Positions 1 through 8,630 are shown, numbered from the stretch's first letter. The stretch: DNA of 64,000 nt from Ferrovibrio sp. (GCF_017994015.1 NZ_JAGOLP010000005.1:108575-172574), one strand, 5' to 3'. Notes: generated by a model not told the origin, from the letters alone. Translations and numbers: made by a program.

Positions 1-51
1 GACAATGTTCTGGATGGCGGCGTCAACGCCAGCCTCGGCCTGGATGGCCAT
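1..51 (-). other. Possible 5' end of a divergent minus-strand gene cut by the left edge
   Basis: On the minus strand an ATG at 51 opens a frame that runs off the left edge (17 codons, beginning MAIQAEAGVDAAIQ). An AAGGA motif lies about a dozen bases upstream of the ATG. The third codon positions are GC-rich, as in neighbouring genes. The plus strand is also open from base 1 to a TAA at 127-129, but its codons lose GC bias after about base 90, so the minus reading looks slightly better. The fragment is too short to identify; this is a weak call. Confidence 0.25.
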
Positions 52-115
52 GGCAAAACGCTGTCCTTCCACCTGCTTGGCCTATCCATAACAAAAGTAA
101 ACAACGGAGGAACCG

Positions 116-1105
116 ATGAGACTGCATAAGCTGATTCTTGCCCTTGGCCTGCTGGGCCTGGCGCAAGCCACACCAGCCGGCATCACGGCGGCTTTGGCCC
201 AGGGCGCCGCCGGCTATCCAAACAAGCCGATCAAGTTCATCGTGCCCTTCGCGGCCGGCAGCGCCACAGACACGGTGGCGCGTGTGGTGGGCAACAAACT
301 CGGTGCCGATCTGAAACAGAATGTGGTGGTGGAAAATGCTGCTGGCGGCAGCGGCGTGATCGCGGCGCAGAAGGTGGCCCAGGCGGCACCCGATGGTTAC
401 ACCCTGCTGATCTCCACCAACACCACCCATGCCGCCAACCAGAGCATGCTGAAAAAGCTGCCCTATGATGCGGTGAAGGATTTTGAGACTGTCAGCATGC
501 TCGGCACCATCCCGATGGCGCTGGTGGTGCATCCCAGCGTGCCAGCCGGCAACGTGCCGGAACTGATTGCCTACGCCAAGGCCAATCCGGGCAAACTGAC
601 TTTCGGCAGCGGCTCCAGTTCCTCGCGGATCAGCGTGGAACTGCTCAAGGCGATGACCGGCATCGACATCCTGCATGTCGGCTACAAGAGCAACCCGCAG
701 GCAGTGACCGATCTGCTCGGCGGCCAGCTTTCACTAATGATCGCCGATGTTTCCACCACTCTGCCGCAGGCCGCCGCCGGCAAGGTGAAGGCTTTGGGCG
801 TTTCCACCGCGCAGCCTTCCGTGGTGGCGCCGGGCCTGCCCACCATCGCGTCGCAGGGTGTGCCGGGCTATCAGATCACGGCATGGTTTGCCGCCTGGCT
901 GCCGGCCAAAACCGATCCGGCGATTGCCGACCTGCTGCAAAAAGCCATCGCCGCAGCGGTGGCCGATAAAGAAGTGCAAGACAAGCTGCTGGCTGCCGGT
1001 ATCGAGCCGCAATCTTCCAGCCGTCAGCAACTGGCCGATTTTGTTGTGTCGGAAACCAAGAAATGGGCCGAAGTGGTGAAGGCTGCCGGCATCGAGCCGG
1101 AATAG
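116..1105 (+). CDS. Tripartite tricarboxylate transporter (Bug/TctC family) substrate-binding protein
   Basis: The 329-residue protein opens with a signal peptide (basic MRLHK, hydrophobic core, cleavage likely near residue 29 after ALAQG). It then shows the Bug-family pattern: YPNKPIKFIVPFAAGSATD near the mature N terminus, VVVENAAGGSGVIAA and later GYKSNPQAVTDLLGG. Bug proteins bind small carboxylates in the periplasm and hand them to a TctA/TctB permease. No permease lies next to it, so this is an orphan receptor, as is common for the expanded Bug family. The start is set by GGAGGA a few bases before the ATG. The ligand cannot be inferred. Confidence 0.93.
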   Translation: MRLHKLILALGLLGLAQATPAGITAALAQGAAGYPNKPIKFIVPFAAGSATDTVARVVGNKLGADLKQNVVVENAAGGSGVIAAQKVAQAAPDGYTLLISTNTTHAANQSMLKKLPYDAVKDFETVSMLGTIPMALVVHPSVPAGNVPELIAYAKANPGKLTFGSGSSSSRISVELLKAMTGIDILHVGYKSNPQAVTDLLGGQLSLMIADVSTTLPQAAAGKVKALGVSTAQPSVVAPGLPTIASQGVPGYQITAWFAAWLPAKTDPAIADLLQKAIAAAVADKEVQDKLLAAGIEPQSSSRQQLADFVVSETKKWAEVVKAAGIEPE

Positions 1106-1131
1106 GTCACGCCCCGGAATTTGAACAAAAA

Positions 1132-1161
1132 AACGGCCGCCGGAGTGATCCGGCGGCCGTT
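1132..1161. terminator. Bidirectional intrinsic terminator between Bug gene and ilvC
   Basis: A perfect 13-bp stem (AACGGCCGCCGGA, 1132-1144, with its complement at 1149-1161) closes a 4-base GTGA loop. The stem is flanked on the left by seven A residues (1127-1133), which give a U tract for minus-strand transcription leaving ilvC. On the right TTCCATTT is a weaker U-rich tail for the Bug gene. It sits between two convergent stop codons. Confidence 0.88.
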
Positions 1162-1181
1162 CCATTTCAGTGCAGGTGCAC

Positions 1182-2216
<1,035 letters not shown>

Positions 2217-2249
2217 CTATTAATGCGTCGTGGCTTCTCAAGAAACGGT

Positions 2250-2768
2250 TTAGAGCGGCGCCGGGCCGCGGCTGATCGCGACCACGCCGGTGCGCGAGAC
2301 ATCCACCAGGCCAAGCGGCTGCATCAGCTTGACGAAGGCGTCGATCTTCTCGGGCGCGCCGGTCAGTTCGAATACGAAGGATTCGATGGTGCTGTCCACT
2401 GCGCGGGCACGGAAAATATCGGCGATGCGCAAGCTTTCCACCCGCTTCTCGCCGGTGCCGGCCACTTTGACCAGGGCCAGTTCACGCGCCACATGCGGGC
2501 CTTCCACGGTCAGGTCATGCACATTATGCACCGGCACCAGGCGGCCAAGCTGGGCCTTGATCTGCTCGATCACGGGCGCCGGGCCGGAAGTGACAATGGT
2601 GATGCGCGACAGATGCGCCGCGTCGCTCACCTCGGCAACGGTGAGGCTTTCGATATTGTAGCCGCGGCCGGAAAACAGGCCGACAACACGGGCCAGGATA
2701 CCCGGCTCATTATCGACCAGCACCGACAGGATATGCGATTGAACCGGCAAAGTTGCTTGCGCAGACAT
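2250..2768 (-). CDS. ilvH: Acetolactate synthase small (regulatory) subunit
   Basis: 172 residues with an N-terminal ACT domain (HILSVLVDNEPGILARVVGLFSGRGYNIESL, roughly residues 12-42) and a C-terminal ACT-like domain ending in GVVAISRGPAPL. The small subunit binds valine for feedback inhibition and raises activity of the IlvB catalytic subunit. It lies between ilvB and ilvC on the same strand. The N terminus (MSAQATLPVQ) and length fit the alphaproteobacterial IlvH/IlvN family; the symbol ilvN is also in use. Confidence 0.97.
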   Translation of the reverse strand: MSAQATLPVQSHILSVLVDNEPGILARVVGLFSGRGYNIESLTVAEVSDAAHLSRITIVTSGPAPVIEQIKAQLGRLVPVHNVHDLTVEGPHVARELALVKVAGTGEKRVESLRIADIFRARAVDSTIESFVFELTGAPEKIDAFVKLMQPLGLVDVSRTGVVAISRGPAPL

Positions 2769-2800
2769 GATGGGAAATTCCGCTTGATTCGTGGAGGCGC

Positions 2801-4582
2801 TCAGACCAGCGCCATGCCTTCCGCACTCACCGACGCGCCGGGATCGGAAGCGCGCTGGTTGTTCAGGATCATTTCGTTATGGGCCGCGCCCGAAGGCACC
2901 ATCGGGAAACAATTCTCGTCCTTCGAGACGGCCACATCCACCACCACCGGGCGGTCGACCTTGATCATCTCGTCGATCACCGCATCGAGATCGCCCGGGC
3001 TGGTGCAGCGCAGGCCAACGCAATGGAATGCCTCGGCCAGTTTGACAAAATCCGGCAAGGCTTCGGAATAGGTTTCAGAATAGCGGCTGTCATGCAGCAA
3101 TTCCTGCCACTGCCGCACCATGCCCATATATTCATTGTTGAGGATGAACACCTTCACCGGCAGGCGATATTGCGCCGCCGTGCCGAGTTCCTGAATGTTC
3201 ATCAGGATCGAGGCTTCGCCGGCGATATCCACCACCAGCTTGCCCGGATTGCCGAGCTGCGCACCCACGGCGGCGGGCAGGCCATAGCCCATGGTGCCAA
3301 GGCCGCCCGAGGTCATCCAGCGATTCGGCTGCTCAAACTTGTAGAACTGCGCCGCCCACATCTGGTGCTGGCCCACTTCGGTGGTGATGAATGTGTCGCG
3401 CTGCTTGGTCTTTTCATACAGCCGCTGGATGGCGTATTGCGGCTTGATGATCTTGTCGTCCTGCTGGAAGGCAAGGCAATCGCGGGCGCGCCACTGGTCG
3501 ATCTGGGTCCACCATTTGTCGAGCGCCGGCTGGTTCGGCTTGTAGCCGCCCTGCTTCCACACCGCAATCATCTGCTCCAGCACGCGGCAGGCATCGCCAA
3601 CGATGCAGATATCGGCGCGCACCGTCTTGTTATGCGACGACGGATCGATATCAACATGGATTTTCTTCGAGCCCGGCGAAAAGGCATTGAGCCGGCCGGT
3701 GATGCGATCATCAAAGCGCGCACCGATATTGATCATCACATCGCAATCATGCATGGCATGATTGGCTTCCCAGGTGCCGTGCATGCCCAGCATGCCGAGG
3801 AATTGCCGGTCGGTGCCGGAATATGAACCCAGCCCCATCAGGGTGTTGGTGATCGGGAAGCCGGTCAGCTTGACCAGTTCGCGCAGCAATTCAGAAGCGC
3901 GCGGGCCGGCATTGACGATGCCGCCGCCGGTATAAAATACCGGCCGCTGCGCCTTGGCCATCAATTCCACTGCCGCACGGATTTTGCCGTCGTCACCTTC
4001 AACACGCGGGCGATAGGTCTTGTGCCGCACATTGGCCGGGCCGGTATAAGGCCCCTTCGCCACCTGGATATCCTTGGGCAGATCAATCACCACCGGGCCG
4101 GGCCGGCCGCTGGTGGCAACATAGAACGCCTCATGCACCACACGGGCCAGATCGTCGCTGCTCTTCACCAGATAATTATGCTTGGTGCAGGGCCGGGTGA
4201 TGCCGGTGGTGTCGCATTCCTGGAACGCATCGGTGCCGATCAGATGGGTGGCGACCTGGCCGGTCAGGCAGACAATCGGGATCGAATCCATCAGCGCATC
4301 GGTCAGGCCGGTGACGGCATTGGTGGCGCCGGGGCCGGACGTGACCAACACCACACCCGGCTTGCCGGTGGAACGGGCATAACCTTCGGCGGCATGCACG
4401 GCGCCCTGCTCATGGCGCACCAGCACATGGCGAATGGCATTCTGCTTGAACAACGCATCGTAAATCGGCAATACCGCGCCACCCGGATAGCCAAAAATGA
4501 CCTCGACGCCCTGATCAACAAGCGCCTTGATCACCAGCTCCGCGCCGGACATGGTCTGCTGTTCACGCTGCTCGGTATCCAT
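2801..4582 (-). CDS. ilvB: Acetolactate synthase large (catalytic) subunit
   Basis: ThDP-dependent enzyme that condenses pyruvate with pyruvate or 2-ketobutyrate, the first common step of branched-chain amino-acid synthesis. The N-terminal pyrimidine-binding domain has GYPGGAVLPIYD and the catalytic Glu in RHEQGAVHAAEGYAR. The central domain is followed by the pyrophosphate-binding motif starting GEASILMNIQEL. The frame is open to 4636, but the start at 4582 (MDTEQREQQTMSGAEL) follows AAGGA with suitable spacing and gives 593 residues, typical of the family. Transcription may continue from miaA or start in the 75-base gap. Confidence 0.96.
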   Translation of the reverse strand: MDTEQREQQTMSGAELVIKALVDQGVEVIFGYPGGAVLPIYDALFKQNAIRHVLVRHEQGAVHAAEGYARSTGKPGVVLVTSGPGATNAVTGLTDALMDSIPIVCLTGQVATHLIGTDAFQECDTTGITRPCTKHNYLVKSSDDLARVVHEAFYVATSGRPGPVVIDLPKDIQVAKGPYTGPANVRHKTYRPRVEGDDGKIRAAVELMAKAQRPVFYTGGGIVNAGPRASELLRELVKLTGFPITNTLMGLGSYSGTDRQFLGMLGMHGTWEANHAMHDCDVMINIGARFDDRITGRLNAFSPGSKKIHVDIDPSSHNKTVRADICIVGDACRVLEQMIAVWKQGGYKPNQPALDKWWTQIDQWRARDCLAFQQDDKIIKPQYAIQRLYEKTKQRDTFITTEVGQHQMWAAQFYKFEQPNRWMTSGGLGTMGYGLPAAVGAQLGNPGKLVVDIAGEASILMNIQELGTAAQYRLPVKVFILNNEYMGMVRQWQELLHDSRYSETYSEALPDFVKLAEAFHCVGLRCTSPGDLDAVIDEMIKVDRPVVVDVAVSKDENCFPMVPSGAAHNEMILNNQRASDPGASVSAEGMALV

Positions 4583-4657
4583 AACTCCGTATCCTTGCCT
4601 GTAGGGCCTGAAGCGGCAGGCGAAACACTCGCCCACCCTGTAAAAAAGCGCGCCACC

Positions 4658-5638
4658 CTAAACAGAGGGGTAGCGGGTGGTCAACAGGTATCTCATAAGA
4701 AATGGAAAGATTTTTGCCTCTGGGTTGAAATTTTCTTTCTCTCCGAGGTCGCTTTCCTCAACTAGGTCCGGGCTGATCTGGTGCCGGAACCAGGTGGTCT
4801 GGCGCTTGGCGTAATGCCTTGTATTCGCTTGGGCAAGGCTTATCGCCGTTTCCAGATCAATTTCTCCGGCCAGATGGCGCAGCAATTCCGGCAGGCCATG
4901 CGCCTTGCGGATCGGCGCATCCGGCGGCACATCGGTTCGGGCAGTAAAAATCCGCGCTTCCTCAAGCGCCCCGGCGGCGATCATGGCGGCAAAACGCTGG
5001 TCGATCCGGGCATAAAGCGGGGCGCGCGGCGGCCGCAGCAGCAGCCAGCAAGCCGGATTGGGCAAACCCGGCGCCCCGGCCTCGCGGCGCCAGGCTGCCA
5101 GGCCACGCCCGCTGCCGGCCAGCACTTCCCAGGCCCGCGCCAGGCGCTGGCTGTCGCCCGGCTTGAGCTGGGCGGCGGTTTCCGGATCGAGGCGGCTCAA
5201 TTCAGCATGCAGCCCGGCAGGCCCAAGCCGTGCCAGCAAAGCCTGCGCTTCGGCCTTGGCTTCAGGCGGCAGGGCCGGCACCTGCACCAGGCCATCGATC
5301 AGGCCCCGCAGATACATCCCGGTGCCGCCCACCAGCACCGGCAGGCGCCCGGCCTCGGCGGCCCCGGCAATCGCGGCCAGGGCCAGATCGCGCCAGCGCG
5401 CCGCCGTGCCATGCTCGGCGCCATCCAGCACACCATAAAGCCGGTGCGGCACCCGCGCCGTCTCCTCGGCGCTCGGTCGGGCGCTCAGGATATGCAGGTC
5501 GCGATAGACCTGCATGCTGTCGGCATTGATCACCACGCCGCCAAAACGCTCGGCAATCGCCAAGCCCAGCGCCGACTTGCCGCTGGCGGTGGGGCCGGCA
5601 ACGATGACAAGCGGCCAACTGGCAGGTATATGGGTCAT
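4658..5638 (-). CDS. miaA: tRNA dimethylallyltransferase
   Basis: 326 residues. MiaA transfers a dimethylallyl group to the N6 of A37 in tRNAs that read UNN codons. The P-loop GPTASGKSALGLAIA is near residues 15-29, followed by NADSMQVYRDLHILSARPS (catalytic Asp and substrate pocket), VGGTGMYLRGLIDGL, and the C-terminal RHYAKRQTTWFR motif. The start lies only 27 bases from the divergent serB start, so at least one promoter must sit inside the opposite gene. It precedes ilvB on the same strand. Confidence 0.97.
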   Translation of the reverse strand: MTHIPASWPLVIVAGPTASGKSALGLAIAERFGGVVINADSMQVYRDLHILSARPSAEETARVPHRLYGVLDGAEHGTAARWRDLALAAIAGAAEAGRLPVLVGGTGMYLRGLIDGLVQVPALPPEAKAEAQALLARLGPAGLHAELSRLDPETAAQLKPGDSQRLARAWEVLAGSGRGLAAWRREAGAPGLPNPACWLLLRPPRAPLYARIDQRFAAMIAAGALEEARIFTARTDVPPDAPIRKAHGLPELLRHLAGEIDLETAISLAQANTRHYAKRQTTWFRHQISPDLVEESDLGEKENFNPEAKIFPFLMRYLLTTRYPSV

Positions 5639-5665
5639 CCTGTCTTCTTATCCCGGTTCGTGGCC

Positions 5666-6565
5666 ATGCAAAACCTTCTCACCCTGATCTCCGATCCACG
5701 CGGCGCCGTACTCAGCGAGCGTGTGGCCGGGGCGGTGCGCGATGCGCTGGCCATGGCCGGGGCGAAAGTCGGCCCGGCGGATTGGCTTGATCCCGGCGTG
5801 GCCTGCGACATTGCCTTCGACCGGCTGGCCGGCGAAGCGGCGGTGAAAGCCGCCAAGGTGGCCCTGCGCGGCGCCCCGGTGGACCTGCTGCTGCCGCCAC
5901 TGGAAAACCGCCGCAAGCAGGTGCTGGTGGCCGATATGGAATCCACCATCATCCGCAACGAGATGCTGGATGAACTGGCCGAACTGGCACGCCTCGGCCC
6001 CGGCATCGCCGAGATCACCCGCCGCGCCATGAATGGCGAACTGGATTTTGAAGCCGCCTTGCGTGAGCGTGTTGCCCTGCTCAAGGGCCTGCCCGAAACC
6101 CTGCTGGCCCAGGCCGCCGGCCTGATTCAGCCGATGCCGGGCGCCAAGGCGTTGCTCGGCACCCTCAAGGCGCATGGTGTCTATTGCGCCCTGGTCTCTG
6201 GCGGTTTTGATTATTTCACCGGCATGATCAAAGACCAGTTCGGCTTCGACGAACACCAGGCCAACCATCTGGTGATAACCTTCGACAAGCTGGCCGGCAG
6301 TGTGCGCGAACCAATCCTGGGCCGCGAAGCCAAACTTGCCGCCCTCAAGCGCATCGCGATTGCGCAGAATGTGGAACTGGCTGATTGTCTCACTGTGGGC
6401 GATGGCGCCAACGATCTGGCCATGCTGCAAGCCGCCGGCATGGGCATCGCCTTCCGCGCCAAGCCGGTGGTGCGCGAACAGGCGCGTTTCTCGATCCAGC
6501 ATGGCGACCTGACAGGGCTACTCTATGCCCAGGGCTACAGGCGGGATGAAATCCTCGGCCGTTGA
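5666..6565 (+). CDS. serB: Phosphoserine phosphatase
   Basis: A HAD-superfamily enzyme for the last step of serine synthesis. The frame is open from 4781, but the upstream part is only antisense to miaA; the ATG at 5666 (MQNLLTLISDP) gives 299 residues. HAD motif I is ADMESTIIRNEM (nucleophile and acid/base positions D-x-E; SerB usually has DxDST, here the second Asp is Glu). Motif II is ALVSGGFDYF, and motif IV is TVGDGANDLAML. The N-terminal 85 residues are the weakly conserved ACT-like region. TTGACA of the downstream leader promoter overlaps the TGA stop. Confidence 0.96.
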   Translation: MQNLLTLISDPRGAVLSERVAGAVRDALAMAGAKVGPADWLDPGVACDIAFDRLAGEAAVKAAKVALRGAPVDLLLPPLENRRKQVLVADMESTIIRNEMLDELAELARLGPGIAEITRRAMNGELDFEAALRERVALLKGLPETLLAQAAGLIQPMPGAKALLGTLKAHGVYCALVSGGFDYFTGMIKDQFGFDEHQANHLVITFDKLAGSVREPILGREAKLAALKRIAIAQNVELADCLTVGDGANDLAMLQAAGMGIAFRAKPVVREQARFSIQHGDLTGLLYAQGYRRDEILGR

Positions 6566-6590
6566 CAGGCCGCCGCGGCCGCACTAGCTT
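6562..6590 (+). promoter_or_regulatory. Predicted sigma-70 promoter of the aromatic leader transcript
   Basis: TTGACA at 6562-6567 and TAGCTT at 6585-6590 are separated by exactly 17 bases. The -35 box overlaps the serB stop codon. A start site 7-8 bases after the -10 box would fall on or next to the A of the leader-peptide ATG at 6598, so the transcript would be leaderless. This arrangement is known for the trp leader of Sinorhizobium. Prediction only. Confidence 0.7.
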
Positions 6591-6597
6591 TAACGCC

Positions 6598-6648
6598 ATG
6601 CACACCCGCGCCGTCTTTACGAACTGGTATTTTACGCTGCTCCCATAG
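6598..6648 (+). CDS. Aromatic amino-acid leader peptide of an attenuator (16 residues)
   Basis: A short frame encodes MHTRAVFTNWYFTLLP and ends in TAG at 6646-6648. Four of sixteen residues are aromatic (F7, W10, Y11, F12) and three are consecutive. No Shine-Dalgarno is visible, but the predicted start of transcription falls at the ATG, which suits leaderless translation. The aromatic codons overlap hairpin arm 1 (6618-6624) of the following attenuator, so a ribosome stalled there would block arm 1. This is the organisation of Trp/Phe leader peptides. Too short for similarity statistics; the call rests on position, content and RNA pairing. Confidence 0.72.
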   Translation: MHTRAVFTNWYFTLLP

Positions 6649-6714
6649 CGGCGACGGTTCGTATGTGACAAACGACCCAATGCCGCCGCAGCCACCGGCG
6701 GCATTCGTGTTTTC
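6618..6714 (+). promoter_or_regulatory. Ribosome-mediated transcription attenuator with mutually exclusive hairpins
   Basis: Three pairings are visible. Arm 1 TACGAAC (6618-6624, inside the leader peptide) pairs with arm 2 GTTCGTA (6657-6663). GCGGCG (6648-6653, just upstream of arm 2 and occluded by the first hairpin) pairs with CGCCGC (6684-6689) as an antiterminator. AATGCCGCCG (6679-6688) pairs perfectly with CGGCGGCATT (6696-6705), followed by CGTGTTTT as a terminator. Stalling at the F/W/Y codons would favour the antiterminator. The inferred signal is shortage of charged aromatic tRNA. Confidence 0.68.
6679..6705 (+). terminator. Terminator hairpin of the aromatic attenuator
   Basis: A perfect 10-bp stem (6679-6688 with 6696-6705) closes a 7-base loop, CAGCCAC. 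It is followed by CGTGTTTT, a short U-rich run. It lies 72 bases before the S4-domain gene. Without leader-peptide stalling it should reduce read-through into 6777-7049. Confidence 0.72.
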
Positions 6715-6776
6715 AGACAATCCGATGCTTCCGGCCTCCGGCGGAAAACCCACCGCTGACCCTGAGGAGAAGTATC

Positions 6777-7049
6777 ATGCCCACACTCACCGCCGATAAC
6801 ACCGCCCCGCTCGACCTGCCGCGCGAAGCCTTGCTGCATGGCATGGACCTAGTGGACCTGCTGGTTACTGCCCGGCTGGCCGATAACCGCAGCGATGCCC
6901 GCCGCCTGATCCGCACCGCCAAGGCGCGGCTCAATGGCCGCGTGGTGGCGCATGAAGGCGTTACCGCCGGGCTCGACGATCTGGACAAGAACGGCCTGCT
7001 GCGCCTGGCCACCGGCCAAAACCGCGAAAGACTGGTGCGGGCGGCCTAA
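6777..7049 (+). CDS. Small stand-alone S4 RNA-binding domain protein (TyrRS C-terminal-like)
   Basis: 90 residues. Residues 25-57 (LVDLLVTARLADNRSDARRL then IRTAKARLNGRVV) match the S4 fold pattern in which a small-residue/Ser-x-x-x-ARR-LI helix is followed by a V-x-x-NG strand. The last part (LLRLATGQNRERLVRAA) resembles the end of the C-terminal S4 domain of bacterial tyrosyl-tRNA synthetase. There is no catalytic domain in any frame upstream. AGGAGAAG lies 4 bases before the ATG. It sits behind the aromatic attenuator, so a tRNA- or rRNA-binding regulatory role, or a remnant of a tyrS-type gene, are both possible. The fold is inferred by eye. Confidence 0.72.
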   Translation: MPTLTADNTAPLDLPREALLHGMDLVDLLVTARLADNRSDARRLIRTAKARLNGRVVAHEGVTAGLDDLDKNGLLRLATGQNRERLVRAA

Positions 7050-7055
7050 AATATC

Positions 7056-7098
7056 TTTTTGCTCATTTTATACATATCGTATAAAATAGACAAAATGA
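7056..7098 (+). promoter_or_regulatory. Promoter and autoregulatory operator of the toxin-antitoxin pair
   Basis: AT-rich DNA in a GC-rich setting. A perfect inverted repeat has arms ATTTTATAC (7065-7073) and GTATAAAAT (7079-7087) around a 5-base spacer. A second, wider dyad pairs TCATTTT (7063-7069) with AAAATGA (7092-7098). TTTTTG (7056-7061) and TATAAA (7080-7085), 18 bases apart, are candidate -35/-10 boxes; the -10 lies inside the operator. This fits conditional autorepression by a Phd-type antitoxin. Confidence 0.72.
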
Positions 7099-7117
7099 TC
7101 ATTTACTGGAAGCAGTC

Positions 7118-7369
7118 ATGCGCACCATCTCAGCCACCCAGGCCAAACAGGAATTTGCGGCATTGCTTGATGTCGCCCAGCACGAGCCGGTACTGATCCG
7201 GCGCCAGAAGCGTGATGTGGCGGTATTGCTCTCGATGCGAGATTTTGAGGCATTGCGCGCCTATCGCTTGGAGGAATTGCGCCAACATTCAGAGCGGGTC
7301 GGCGCCCGTGCCGTAGCCGCCGGCTTGACCGAAGATAAGCTGGCGGCACTGCTGGCGGACGAGCGCTGA
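7118..7369 (+). CDS. Type II antitoxin, Phd/YefM family
   Basis: 83 residues. The N terminus MRTISATQAKQEFAALLDVA is the standard Phd/YefM dimerisation and DNA-binding start. It is followed by the strand pair PVLIRRQKRDVAVLLSMRDFEAL. The C-terminal 35 residues, charged and helical, would bind the toxin. The gene is one base from the PIN-domain gene, and a dyad operator lies just upstream. It should neutralise the ribonuclease and repress the operon. Confidence 0.93.
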   Translation: MRTISATQAKQEFAALLDVAQHEPVLIRRQKRDVAVLLSMRDFEALRAYRLEELRQHSERVGARAVAAGLTEDKLAALLADER

Positions 7370-7370
7370 T

Positions 7371-7772
7371 GTGCGCTTTGTCCTTGATACCAATGTTCTG
7401 ATCAGCAAATTCCTGCTTCCAGGCTCGGTGGCGGATCAGGCTTTCTGGAAAGCCAGCGGCCTTGGTACGTTGCTTATGAGCGAAGGAACTTTTGCCGAAT
7501 TGAGTCAGGTGCTATTACGGCCGAAATTCGACCGTTATGTTTCGCAGCAAGACCGCGCCACATTGCTTACGCTGATCGAAGACATCGCAGATTTCATTTC
7601 AGAACCACCTGAAATCCAGGCCTGCCGTGACCCACAGGACGACAAGTTTCTCAGCCTCGCTGTCGCAGGTTCAGCCGCTTGCATCGTCAGCGGCGATGCC
7701 TATCTGCTGGCACTGCACCCGTTTCGCGGCATCCCAATCCTAAAGCCGGCGACTTTCCTTGCAGATTTCTAA
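7371..7772 (+). CDS. PIN-domain toxin (COG1569-type ribonuclease)
   Basis: 133 residues starting at GTG one base after the antitoxin stop. PIN acidic residues are visible: D6 in LDTNVLIS, E in EGTFAELSQVL, and the Asp cluster in CRDPQDDKFLSLA, with SGDAYLL near the end. The family (putative toxin component, PIN family) forms Mg-dependent RNases, of which VapC-type members cut tRNA or rRNA. The 3' end overlaps the convergent SDR gene by 4 bases. Confidence 0.92.
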   Translation: MRFVLDTNVLISKFLLPGSVADQAFWKASGLGTLLMSEGTFAELSQVLLRPKFDRYVSQQDRATLLTLIEDIADFISEPPEIQACRDPQDDKFLSLAVAGSAACIVSGDAYLLALHPFRGIPILKPATFLADF

Positions 7773-8593
7773 ACGAAGAAATCCGGGATCAGGTCTTTTT
7801 CCTCGACGCCGTCATGGCGGTAGATCGAGAAATCGCTGACGCCGGCTTCGGCCAGCACGGCATCGTCGATGAAGAAATTGCCGGTGCAGTCGCGGCTCGG
7901 ACGGGTGAGGATGACATGGGCGGCATCGGCCAGGATTGCCGGCTTGCGGCAACGGCGGCGGAAATCCGGCCCGGTGATCACGTTCATCGCATCGGTATCC
8001 ACAGCGGTGCGCGGCCACAGCGCATTCACCGCCACGCCCTTGGAACGGAATTCGCCAGACATGCCGAGCACACACAGGCTCATGCCGTATTTCGCCATCG
8101 TGTAGGCAACATGCGGCTCAAACCAGCGCTGCTCCATGTTAAGCGGCGGTGACATGTTGAGGATATGCGGGTTCGGCGCCTTGAGCAGATAGGGCAACGC
8201 CTTCTGCGAACAGAGATAGGTGCCGCGCGTATTGATCTGGTGCATCAGATCATAGCGTTTCATCGGCGTTTCCAGCGTGCCGGTCAGGCTGATCGCTGAG
8301 GCATTGTTGATCAGGATGTCGATGCCGCCAAATTTTTCCGCCGTCTGCGCCATGGCGGCTTCCACGGCGGCTTCCTCGCGCACATCCACCACCAGCGGCA
8401 AGGCCTGGCCGCCGGCACGCTCCACCGCTTCGGCGGCCGAATAGATGGTGCCGGGCAGCTTGGGGTGCGGCTCGGTGGTTTTGGCGGCAATGGCGATATT
8501 GGCGCCATCGGCGGCGGCACGGCAGGCAATCGCCAGGCCGATGCCACGGCTGGCGCCGGTGATGAACAGGGTCTTGCCCTTGAGCGTGGTCAT
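7769..8593 (-). CDS. SDR-family NAD(P)-dependent oxidoreductase (HSDL2/AtuG-like)
   Basis: 274 residues from the ATG at 8593, which follows a GGGGGAGG ribosome-binding site; the frame is open to 8686. The cofactor motif TGASRGIG is at residues 12-19, NNASA and a Ser precede the catalytic YTMAK. The C terminus (FFIDDAVLAEAGVSDFSIY) is characteristic of the HSDL2/citronellol-dehydrogenase-like subgroup. It is probably co-transcribed with the MBL hydrolase 37 bases upstream. The neighbouring acyl-CoA dehydrogenase suggests fatty-acyl or terpenoid alcohol/acid catabolism; the substrate is not known. Confidence 0.92.
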   Translation of the reverse strand: MTTLKGKTLFITGASRGIGLAIACRAAADGANIAIAAKTTEPHPKLPGTIYSAAEAVERAGGQALPLVVDVREEAAVEAAMAQTAEKFGGIDILINNASAISLTGTLETPMKRYDLMHQINTRGTYLCSQKALPYLLKAPNPHILNMSPPLNMEQRWFEPHVAYTMAKYGMSLCVLGMSGEFRSKGVAVNALWPRTAVDTDAMNVITGPDFRRRCRKPAILADAAHVILTRPSRDCTGNFFIDDAVLAEAGVSDFSIYRHDGVEEKDLIPDFFV

Positions 8594-8630
8594 GTTTTTC
8601 CTCCCCCGCCAGGCCCGTTCGGGCCTGGGC

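Noticed and set aside
1..129. Plus-strand open frame at the left edge ending with TAA at 127-129
   Set aside because: It loses the GC-rich third positions after about base 90 and overlaps the Bug gene start, so it is unlikely to be coding.
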